DNA from: Chromatocurvus sp046260765
Lineage (GTDB): Bacteria > Pseudomonadota > Gammaproteobacteria > Pseudomonadales > Halieaceae
DNA: 64,000 bases
Direction: 5' to 3'
Assembly (NCBI GenBank): GCA_046260765.1
Contig: JBHEOO010000014.1
Span: forward strand, 17,440 to 81,439
Part shown: piece after piece, positions 52,053 to 59,488 of the stretch
Position numbering within the stretch: the stretch's first letter is position 1
Layout: the number at the start of each line of letters is the position of its first letter
Notes under the pieces: model-generated
Databases searched by the model: none
What the model saw: the letters and a program-made list of their open reading frames with translations, nothing else
What the model was told of the DNA's origin: nothing
Translations under genes and position numbers: made by a program

Positions 52053-54449
52053 TTATTGCCCCGGCAAGCCGGACCAGCTCCAGTTGCTGACTTCCGGAAT
52101 ATCCACCCCGTGCTCATGCGCGTAGTGGCGACAGTCGATTTGTCGGTTGCGCAGCTTTTCCTTGGCGTGGGCACCGCTGGCCTGCAGTCGTGGGACGCGG
52201 TCGATGGCGTCGATGGCGAGGCTGAAACGGTCCACGTTGTTCTCAATGGCCAGCTCCATCGGCGTGTTGATGCTGCCTTTTTCCTTGTAGCCACGCACAT
52301 GCAGATTGCGGTGATTATGGCGGCGATACGCCAGGCGATGGATAAGCCAGGGATAGCCGTGGAAATTAAAGATGACGGGTTTGTCCATCGTGAACAGACT
52401 GTCGAAATCGCGATCGCTAAGGCCATGGGAGTGCTCTTCCGCCGGCGCAACCCGGAACAGGTCCACCACGTTTATGAATCGCACCTTGAGGTCGGGGAAG
52501 TGCTCTAGAAGCAGTGCGGTGGCCGCCAGTGCCTCGTGCGTGGCGATGTCGCCGCAGCCGGCCATCACCAGGTCCGGCTCCTTGCCCTGGTCGGTGCTGG
52601 CCCAGTCCCAGATGCCGATGCCCTTGGTGCAGTGGCGGATGGCGGACTCCATGTCAAGGTACTGCAGGTGATTCTGCTTGTCGCAGACAATCACATTGAT
52701 GTCATTGTGGCTGCGCAGGCAGTGGTCTGCGGTGGACAGCAGGCAGTTGGCATCGGGCGGCAGGTAGACGCGTGTTACTGCAGGGCTTTTGTTGACGACG
52801 ATATCGATAAAGCCGGGGTCCTGATGGGTAAAGCCGTTATGGTCCTGTCGCCACACCGTGGACGTGATCAGCAGGTTGATTGAGGCAATCGGCGCGCGCC
52901 AGGGCAAATCCTCGCAGATGGCGAGCCACTTTGCGTGCTGGTTGTACATGGAGTCGATAACGTGGGCGAAGGCCTCGTAGGTGGCAAAAAAGCCGTGCCT
53001 TCCCGTCAACACATAGCCCTCAAGCCAGCCCTCCAGTGTGTGTTCCGACAGCATCTCGAGCACGCGACCGTCCGGGTCGAGTTCGCCGCCGTCGTCGTCC
53101 TCCGGTCGCCGCTCCGCCAGCCACAGCTTGCCGCTGACGTCGTAAATGGCATCGAGCTTGTTGGAGGTGGTCTCGTCGGGGCCGAAAACGCGGAAGTTGT
53201 GCATGTTGCGGGCCATGGTGTCGCGCAGCATGGCACCCAGGGGCCGCGTGTTCATCGCGCGTTCATGACCCGGTTCCGCCACCGACACCGCATAGCTGCG
53301 AAAATCCGGGAGCCGCAGATCTCTCTTCAGTAAACCGCCATTGGCATGGGGGTTGGATCCCATGCGGCGCTTTCCCTGCGGAGACAGCTGTCGCAGGTCC
53401 TCGCGCAGGCGACCCCGGTCATCAAACAGCGCCTGAGGGTGATAGCTGCGTAACCAGGCTTCCAGCTGGGCAAAACTTTCCGGGTTGCCCTGTACATCGC
53501 CGAGCGGCACCTGGTGCGCCCGCCAGCTTCCTTCAACGCGGTGTCCATTGACCTCGACAGGGCCGGTCCAGCCCTTCGGGGAGCGCAGCACGATCATCGG
53601 CCAACGCGGTCGGGTCGCTATACCGCTGGCCCGGGCCGACTGCTGGTGGGTATGGATCAGGGACAGGCATTCGTCCATGGCAGCGGCCATCTGCTGGTGC
53701 ATGATGGCAGGGTCATCGCCTTCAACGAAGAAGGGCGTCCAGCCATAGCCCAGCATCAGCTGCTCCAGCTCTTCGCGCGGAATGCGGGCGAGCAGCGTGG
53801 GATTGTTGATCTTGTAGCCATTGAGCTGCAGCACCGGTAGAACGGCGCCGTCGCGAATGGGGTGCAGGAATTTGTTGGAGTGCCATGCGGTGGCAAGCGG
53901 CCCGGTTTCCGCCTCGCCATCGCCAACGGTAGCGACCACGACGAGATCTGGGTTGTCGAAGGCAGCGCCAAAGGCGTGGGACAGGCTGTAGCCAAGCTCA
54001 CCGCCCTCGTGGATTGAGCCTGGCAGTTCTGGCGTGCAGTGGCTGCCGAAGCCGCCAGGAAAGGAAAAATGTCTGAACAGGCGCGCAAGGCCGTCCTCAT
54101 CCTCACTGATATCGGGATAGACCTCCGAGAAGCTGCCCTCCAGATACACCGGTGCGAGCACGCCAGGGGCGCCGTGGCCAGGGCCGGCAATGAAAATGGT
54201 GTTCAGATCGTGTCGACGAATCAGGCGGTTGGTATGCACATAAGTAAACGCCAGTCCCGGGCTTGCGCCCCAGTGACCCAGGAGGCGCTGCTTGATGTGC
54301 TCAATCGCGAGGGGCTCGCGCAGCAGGGGGTTGGCGCGCAGGTAGATCATGCCGGCTGCGAGGTAGTTGCAGGCGCGCCAGTAGGCGTCCAGGCCCGACA
54401 GTTCCTCCGGGCTGAGTGGGCCTGCGGCGGTCATTGCGTCCGTATCCAT
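52053..54449 (-). CDS. xfp: Phosphoketolase (xylulose-5-phosphate/fructose-6-phosphate)
   Basis: 798 residues, normal for XFP. ThDP-enzyme motifs are visible: IFIAGPGHGAPG near residue 88, GDGEAETGPLATAWHSNKF near 175, and the C-terminal FNFHGYPWLIHRLAYRR. It cleaves xylulose-5-P or fructose-6-P to acetyl-phosphate with phosphate. The acetate kinase gene lies upstream on the same strand, so acetyl-phosphate can be converted to acetate and ATP. AGGAGC precedes the ATG. Confidence 0.95.
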   Translation of the reverse strand: MDTDAMTAAGPLSPEELSGLDAYWRACNYLAAGMIYLRANPLLREPLAIEHIKQRLLGHWGASPGLAFTYVHTNRLIRRHDLNTIFIAGPGHGAPGVLAPVYLEGSFSEVYPDISEDEDGLARLFRHFSFPGGFGSHCTPELPGSIHEGGELGYSLSHAFGAAFDNPDLVVVATVGDGEAETGPLATAWHSNKFLHPIRDGAVLPVLQLNGYKINNPTLLARIPREELEQLMLGYGWTPFFVEGDDPAIMHQQMAAAMDECLSLIHTHQQSARASGIATRPRWPMIVLRSPKGWTGPVEVNGHRVEGSWRAHQVPLGDVQGNPESFAQLEAWLRSYHPQALFDDRGRLREDLRQLSPQGKRRMGSNPHANGGLLKRDLRLPDFRSYAVSVAEPGHERAMNTRPLGAMLRDTMARNMHNFRVFGPDETTSNKLDAIYDVSGKLWLAERRPEDDDGGELDPDGRVLEMLSEHTLEGWLEGYVLTGRHGFFATYEAFAHVIDSMYNQHAKWLAICEDLPWRAPIASINLLITSTVWRQDHNGFTHQDPGFIDIVVNKSPAVTRVYLPPDANCLLSTADHCLRSHNDINVIVCDKQNHLQYLDMESAIRHCTKGIGIWDWASTDQGKEPDLVMAGCGDIATHEALAATALLLEHFPDLKVRFINVVDLFRVAPAEEHSHGLSDRDFDSLFTMDKPVIFNFHGYPWLIHRLAYRRHNHRNLHVRGYKEKGSINTPMELAIENNVDRFSLAIDAIDRVPRLQASGAHAKEKLRNRQIDCRHYAHEHGVDIPEVSNWSWSGLPGQ

Positions 54450-54540
54450 TGTCGAAGCTCCTGCGATGTGATGGCTGTTGTGAGTTCGGCGTTGCTCGTT
54501 TCGGGGTCTCTTGTATTGAGCTTACTGCGCTTTCAATAAG

Positions 54541-54630
54541 TTCTGCTTCTGCAATAAGTTCTGCTTCTGCAATAAGTTCTGTTTCCGCAACAAGTCCTAT
54601 GTCTGCAACAAGTCCTGTGTTTGTCGCGCG
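54541..54630. repeat. 18 bp tandem repeat, about five copies, between ackA and xfp
   Basis: TTCTGCTTCTGCAATAAG is repeated exactly at 54541-54558 and 54559-54576. Diverging copies follow at 54577-54594, 54595-54612 and 54613-54630. The last copies overlap the acetate kinase stop and terminal codons (54597-54630), so coding sequence there has been built from the repeat. It fills most of the ackA-xfp gap. Confidence 0.9.
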
Positions 54631-55736
54631 ATCTCCAGGTCCTCGTCGGAGGGTGCTATCAACACAGCTACCGCAGCGCCGGCAGCGTGAATAGCCCGCG
54701 CCTCACCTGAACAGCGTAGTTCATTTTCGTGACGATCGATGACAATGCCGAGTGACCCGAGACCTTCGCACGCCCGTGCGCGCACTGTCGCAGCGTTCTC
54801 GCCGACACCCCCGGTAAAGACGAGCGCGTCAAGCCCCCCGAGGGCCGCCATGTAAGCGCCGATGTATTTTCGGATTCGATAACAGTAAATCGCGAGCGCC
54901 TGTTCAGCCTGCAGATCGCCGGTCTCGCTTCGCGCGAGAATGGCGCGCAGATCGGCGTCGCCACACAGCCCCTTCAGGCCACTTTCATGACTCAGGACTC
55001 GCTCAAGCTGGTCGGGTGACAGGCCCTCGCGACCCGCGACCCGCAGTGCGGCGCCGATATCGAGGTCACCGCTGCGGGTTCCCATGACCAGTCCTTCAAG
55101 CGGCGTCATGCCCATGGAGGTATCAATGCTTCGCCCGCCCGCTATCGCCGTGGCGCTGGCCCCGCTGCCCAGATGCAGGGTGACCAGGCGCAGCTCGTGC
55201 AGGGGGCGCTGCAGCAGCACAGCCGCCTGACGTGCCACGCTGGCGTGGGAAATGCCGTGGAAACCATAGCGGCGAACGCCGTACTGTTCGAACCAGTGTG
55301 CGGGAACCGCGTAGTAGCGTGCATGGGCTGGCAGGTCATGGTGAAAAGCGGTATCGAAAACAGCGATCTGAGGCAGGTCGGGGTAGCGCGCCATCGCCGC
55401 GCGGATGATCGACAGCGCTGGCGGATTGTGCAGCGGGGCGAGGGCGCTGGCGGACTCAATCGCCTGCAGCGCGGCGCTGTCGACCCGGGTGGGGCCGCTG
55501 TAATCAGCTCCGCCGTGAACGACGCGATGGGCGACGGCGTCAAACGTCAGGTGGTGCGCGTCGGGGGGGAGAGCAGGCAGCGGGGGTACAGCGTCTCCCG
55601 CAGCGCTGGACCACGCGACGACCTCCGAGTGAAGCCGGCGGTTGCTGCTGCCATCCACGATGCTGCACTTGAGCGTGGCGCTGCCTGTGTTGAGAACCAG
55701 GATGTTCAGTGTGGAAGCTCCTTTTTCCCTGGCCAT
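54597..55736 (-). CDS. ackA: Acetate kinase
   Basis: About 379 residues. Signatures are NILVLNTGSATLKCSIVDG, HLGSGASATAIAGGRSIDTSMGMTPLEGLVMGTRSGD, and FTGGVGENAATVRA. It interconverts acetyl-phosphate + ADP and acetate + ATP. The start is open: an ATG at 55736 adds nine residues, but AAGGAG followed 8 nt later by an in-frame CTG at 55709 would give the conventional N-terminus. The C-terminus (QDLLQT) runs into the 18 bp repeats. It forms a probable operon with xfp. Confidence 0.93.
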   Translation of the reverse strand: MAREKGASTLNILVLNTGSATLKCSIVDGSSNRRLHSEVVAWSSAAGDAVPPLPALPPDAHHLTFDAVAHRVVHGGADYSGPTRVDSAALQAIESASALAPLHNPPALSIIRAAMARYPDLPQIAVFDTAFHHDLPAHARYYAVPAHWFEQYGVRRYGFHGISHASVARQAAVLLQRPLHELRLVTLHLGSGASATAIAGGRSIDTSMGMTPLEGLVMGTRSGDLDIGAALRVAGREGLSPDQLERVLSHESGLKGLCGDADLRAILARSETGDLQAEQALAIYCYRIRKYIGAYMAALGGLDALVFTGGVGENAATVRARACEGLGSLGIVIDRHENELRCSGEARAIHAAGAAVAVLIAPSDEDLEIARQTQDLLQT

Positions 55737-55810
55737 GTTCCCCGACCGTAGCCCGCGTGAACCCCAGAACTTATAATGGGGCAACCAGATTGCGTAAGAC
55801 AGGGTAAACG

Positions 55811-55978
55811 ATGCAATTAAAAACGTATTTCCGGATTGGGGTCCTGCTCCTTGTCGCTGGCATTCTCTCCACTGTTCAAGCTGCTGATGAGCGGCTCAAT
55901 GCAGCGCAGATGGCGGCGGCAGCGGAGCTTTATCAGCAGTATTGCACGCTCTGCCCAGTCACTGCGGGTGCGATGTAG
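55811..55978 (+). pseudogene. Truncated c-type cytochrome remnant
   Basis: 55 residues with a signal peptide (YFRIGVLLLVAGILSTVQAA). A cytochrome-like AAELYQQYCTLCP follows, in which CxxC is present but the heme His is replaced by Pro and the frame stops eight residues after the second Cys. The rest of a cytochrome c domain is missing. It lies immediately before the UbiA gene. It reads as a deletion remnant. Confidence 0.65.
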
Positions 55979-55985
55979 CACGACC

Positions 55986-56840
55986 TTGTCCACAGTTCCC
56001 GATAAAACCCGGTTCTTTCGCGCCCTGCGGCCATTCTCCCTGGTGGTGGCCGTTGCTACCTGCGGTCTTGGTGTCATGCTTGCGCTGCGCGACGGGGCCG
56101 GGAACCCGGGTCTGGCACTGCTGGTCATCGCTGCCGGCGTGCTCCTGCAGGCTGGGGTCAATCTGGTAAACGATCATGCAGACCGGCACAGCCCCCTGTT
56201 CGACTCAGAGCAGCGCGTGGCGATCCATCGCAATGCGCGCCTGGGCGTACTCGCGTTTATGCTGACAGGCGTCTTCGGTGTTTACCTGGTGTGGTTGCGA
56301 GGCTGGCCCATGTTGGTGCTCGAGTTCGTGGGTATGGTGGGTGCGCTCGGCTATACCGGCCACCCGGTGAATTACAAGGAGCGTGGGCTGGGGGTGCCAT
56401 TGGTGTTTCTGTTCATGGGTGTGCTTCTTGTGGGCGGCGCCTACTATGCAGTATCGGGCAGCTATCATGCCGGCGTGTTCTGGCTGTCGCTGCCCTTCAG
56501 TCTGTTTGCCTCCTTGCTGCTGCTGAGCAACGAGCTTCGCGATTATGAGGCGGATTTCGAGCAGGGCCTGAGGACGCTCACCGTGCGCCTTGGGTATGCT
56601 CGCGCCAGGCGCCTGTTCCAGGGCCTGATCGCCCTGCTGGTGCTGGTCACCCTGGGTCTCGGCGCCATTGGTCTGCTCGTCCCTGCGGTAATCCCACTGG
56701 CCTCGCTTCTGCTCCTCAGGCGCCCGCTGCGCCTGCTCAATGAGCCACCGACTGTGCGCGCCGGGCTTCCGCCGGCGACGGGTCAGGGCTTTTTTGCCTA
56801 CGGAATGTGCCTGCTGCTGACCGTGTGGTGGGGCCTGTGA
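55986..56840 (+). CDS. UbiA-family prenyltransferase (MenA-like)
   Basis: About 284 residues with nine hydrophobic helices. The first Asp-rich motif is NLVNDHADR and the second SNELRDYEADFEQGLRTLTVRLG, as in UbiA/MenA enzymes that join polyprenyl diphosphate to an aromatic or naphthoate acceptor. The acceptor is unknown. The start is unclear: no ATG is near, and TTG at 55986 or GTG at 55968 are candidates, both with poor SD. The upstream deletion may have removed its original start region. Its stop overlaps the next gene's GTG. Confidence 0.85.
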   Translation: MSTVPDKTRFFRALRPFSLVVAVATCGLGVMLALRDGAGNPGLALLVIAAGVLLQAGVNLVNDHADRHSPLFDSEQRVAIHRNARLGVLAFMLTGVFGVYLVWLRGWPMLVLEFVGMVGALGYTGHPVNYKERGLGVPLVFLFMGVLLVGGAYYAVSGSYHAGVFWLSLPFSLFASLLLLSNELRDYEADFEQGLRTLTVRLGYARARRLFQGLIALLVLVTLGLGAIGLLVPAVIPLASLLLLRRPLRLLNEPPTVRAGLPPATGQGFFAYGMCLLLTVWWGL

Positions 56841-57712
56841 ACCAGGACGCGGTTCTCGCCATTGCCCTGCCGCTCACCCTGTTTGTGATGATGTTCAGTA
56901 TGGGCGCCAATCTTAGCCCGGGTGATTTCCGCACGCTGTGGGCGCGACCTTCGAGCGTATTTTGCGGGCTCGCCTCGCAGATGCTGGTACTGCCTGTACT
57001 GGCCTATCTGATGCTCTCGCTGCTCTCGTTGCCAGCGGAGATTGCAGTCGGGTTTATGATACTCGCCCTGAGCCCCGGGGGCACAACGTCGAACGTGTTC
57101 TCCTACATGGTGGGCGGCAATCTTGCTCTTTCCATTGCCCTCACCGCTATCGTCAGCCTGATTACGCCTTTCAGCCTGCCTCTCGTGGCGGGCTGGATAA
57201 TCGACAGCCGCCTGGCTGGCGATGCACAAATCACGCTCCCTTTCCTCCCCACGGTAGGCAAGCTCGCGGCGATCACGCTGGTCCCGGTCGCGCTGGGCAT
57301 GGTGCTGCGACATTATCAGCCTGCGTGGTGTGAGCGTAACGAGTTCTGGATGACCCGGACGCCCTTCCTCATGCTGCTGGCTGTTATTGGCGGGATCATT
57401 GCGCAGAACTGGGCCAGAATGCCCGAGTTTCTCACGCTCACTGCGCTGCCGGCGCTGCTCCTGGCAAGTGCAGCGCTGGTCGCCGGCTACGCGCTTGCCC
57501 GAGGTCTGCGTCGCGATCGGCGCGATGCGCGAACGATCGCTATCGAGACCGCCATTCAGAACGGCGGTACTGCCATCCTCGTGACCGGCACCATTCTCGG
57601 CAATCCGGCGATGACCATCGCGCCGGTGATGTACGGTATTCTCATGCTGTTACCGGTGATGGTGTACCTTAGTGGATTGCGGCTTCAGGCCCGGCGCGGT
57701 CTGTCTGCCTGA
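56837..57712 (+). CDS. Bile acid:sodium symporter (SBF/BASS) family transporter
   Basis: 291 residues with nine to ten helices. The family core includes ALSPGGTTSNVFSYMVGGNLALSIALTAI and IETAIQNGGTAILVTGTILGNPAMTIAP. BASS proteins move organic anions with Na+; the substrate is not readable. I start at the GTG at 56837 overlapping the UbiA stop (GTGA), indicating coupling; a linked isoprenoid or acid product is possible. Confidence 0.9.
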   Translation: MNQDAVLAIALPLTLFVMMFSMGANLSPGDFRTLWARPSSVFCGLASQMLVLPVLAYLMLSLLSLPAEIAVGFMILALSPGGTTSNVFSYMVGGNLALSIALTAIVSLITPFSLPLVAGWIIDSRLAGDAQITLPFLPTVGKLAAITLVPVALGMVLRHYQPAWCERNEFWMTRTPFLMLLAVIGGIIAQNWARMPEFLTLTALPALLLASAALVAGYALARGLRRDRRDARTIAIETAIQNGGTAILVTGTILGNPAMTIAPVMYGILMLLPVMVYLSGLRLQARRGLSA

Positions 57713-57733
57713 GTCGGCTAAGGGCGGCCGCTA

Positions 57734-57780
57734 TTTCAGACGCTCGCTTTTCAGATGATCGTCGTTTCAGACGATCGCAA
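57734..57780. repeat. Three imperfect copies of a 14-16 bp repeat upstream of the FNT gene
   Basis: TTTCAGACGCTCGC (57734-57747), TTTCAGATGATCGTCG (57749-57764) and TTTCAGACGATCGCAA (57765-57780) follow each other in the 93 bp gap before the formate/nitrite transporter. The copies are diverged, so this could be a tandem operator or a decayed repeat. Confidence 0.65.
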
Positions 57781-57805
57781 TCCAGGTCAGAGAGGTGTGT
57801 GAAGA

Positions 57806-58621
57806 ATGTCCGAGGGTGCTGATCTTGATCGTGAAGAAGAGGAGCGGGTGGACGAGTATGAAAACGTACCGTCATCTGTCATCTTTGAGGCCATCCGGCG
57901 TGAGGGCGAGCACGAACTGGCACGAAGTTTCAGTGCACTGTGGTGGTCTGGCGTGGCGGCTGGTCTCGCCATCAGCCTGTCCGTCCTCTGCATGGGCTTT
58001 CTGGCGTCGATTCTTCCGGACGAGATCTGGGCACCGGGTATCACCAATCTTGGCTACACGGTTGGATTCCTTATCGTCATTCTCGGCCGGATGCAGCTTT
58101 TCACAGAAAACACGATTACACCGATTCTGCCGCTGTTTCTTTCCCCCACACTGCTTAATTTTTTCCACACCGCGCGACTGTGGGGCATTGTCTTCAGTGC
58201 AAACATGGTTGGCTGTGCGGCGGCGGCCCTGGTGCTGGTTTTTGGCGATATTCTGCCCGAGGCGCAGTTCCAGGGTGTTCTCTCGGTGTCACGTCACTAC
58301 GCCATGGCGACGGCGACCGAGCATTTCGCATGGGGCATTCCCGCGGGTTTCATTATTGCGGCACTGGTATGGATACTGCCGAGAATGGAGAGTGCGGGGG
58401 AAGTCCTGATGATTATCATCCTCACCTACATGATAGGGCTGGGCGGCATGTCCCATGTGGTGGCGGGCTCAACAGAGCTGTTTATCCTTGTTGCGCGTGG
58501 TGAGCTTGGCTTGCCGGCTGCGATTCTCAGCGGCGTTCTGCCGGCGTTTCTTGGGAACGTCCTGGGCGGCACCGGGATTTTTGCGGCCCTTGCCTATGCG
58601 CAGGTCAGAGAAGAAATCTGA
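57806..58621 (+). CDS. Formate/nitrite transporter (FNT) family protein, YfdC-like
   Basis: 271 residues with an acidic N-terminus (DLDREEEERVDEYENVPSS) and six membrane helices. LGRMQLFTENTITPILPLFLSP and SHVVAGSTELFILVARGELG fit the YfdC-like FNT branch. FNT channels pass small monovalent anions such as formate or nitrite. The branch's true substrate is not established. It stands alone behind the short repeats. Confidence 0.88.
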   Translation: MSEGADLDREEEERVDEYENVPSSVIFEAIRREGEHELARSFSALWWSGVAAGLAISLSVLCMGFLASILPDEIWAPGITNLGYTVGFLIVILGRMQLFTENTITPILPLFLSPTLLNFFHTARLWGIVFSANMVGCAAAALVLVFGDILPEAQFQGVLSVSRHYAMATATEHFAWGIPAGFIIAALVWILPRMESAGEVLMIIILTYMIGLGGMSHVVAGSTELFILVARGELGLPAAILSGVLPAFLGNVLGGTGIFAALAYAQVREEI

Positions 58622-58774
58622 GCCGGTGGGCGGATACTCACAGCCCCAGGGCGCCCCGCCGCAGCCAGTTGAACAATGCAGCCGCAGCCGACCAAATAGG
58701 CAAATTCAGGAAACAGCGTATCAAGGATACCGCACTGGCAGTGGCTGCCCCATCCCTGTTAACCTGTCGTTAGC

Positions 58775-59488
58775 ATGCATTCTCCTGTAGCCGCCATAGC
58801 CGCCTCCGCGCTCGCGGTGGCGGCACTCGTCGCAGTGCTTTTCTGGCTGGATATCGACGAGCAGATCCTGCACGTCCTACGCTGGATTGAAGGCCAGGGC
58901 GTGTTGTCGATTGTCTGGTTTGTCCTGATCATGGCGGCGGCCGTGGTGCTGCTTCTGCCTGGCGTGCTGTTCACCACCGGTGCCGGGTTTGTTTTTGGTG
59001 TGCTTGAAGGAACCGCCTATGTTGTTATCGGGACGACGCTTGGAGCCTGCCTCGCCTTTTTTATCTCGCGCTATTGCACCGGCGAGCGCCTGCGCACCTG
59101 GATTCGCAGCCACGCGCGCTTTCATTCGGTCACGCGGGAGATGGAGCAGCATGATTTCAAGGTGGTGCTGCTGACGCGCCTGATTCCATTTTTCCCCGGG
59201 AAACTGTCGAATTACTACTTCGGATTGACTGGATTCAGCTTCCGCGGCTATGCCCTTGGCACGCTGATCGGCCTGGTGCCCTTCTCGCTGCACAACGTCT
59301 ACCTGGGTTCGCTGGCCGCCGATCTGGTGACGGTGGAGGTGCGGGGATACGGGCGCACGCCCGTTGAATGGGCAGTTTATGGCATAGGCTTTATTGCGAC
59401 GGTGGTGGCGGTGCTCTATCTCAACCGCCTCGCACGCCGAGCACTCTCCCGTTACGAAGCAAACGCGCAGGAGGCCCGCGAAATATGA
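58775..59488 (+). CDS. TVP38/TMEM64 (DedA superfamily) membrane protein
   Basis: 237 residues with five to six helices. The family core is the GAGFVFGVLEGTAYVVIGTTLGACLAFFISRY region and LLTRLIPFFPGKLSNYYFGLTGFSFRGYALGTLIGLVPF. DedA-superfamily proteins are linked to lipid scrambling and envelope homeostasis. It overlaps the next gene by 4 bp (ATGA), starting a three-gene coupled operon. Confidence 0.9.
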   Translation: MHSPVAAIAASALAVAALVAVLFWLDIDEQILHVLRWIEGQGVLSIVWFVLIMAAAVVLLLPGVLFTTGAGFVFGVLEGTAYVVIGTTLGACLAFFISRYCTGERLRTWIRSHARFHSVTREMEQHDFKVVLLTRLIPFFPGKLSNYYFGLTGFSFRGYALGTLIGLVPFSLHNVYLGSLAADLVTVEVRGYGRTPVEWAVYGIGFIATVVAVLYLNRLARRALSRYEANAQEAREI

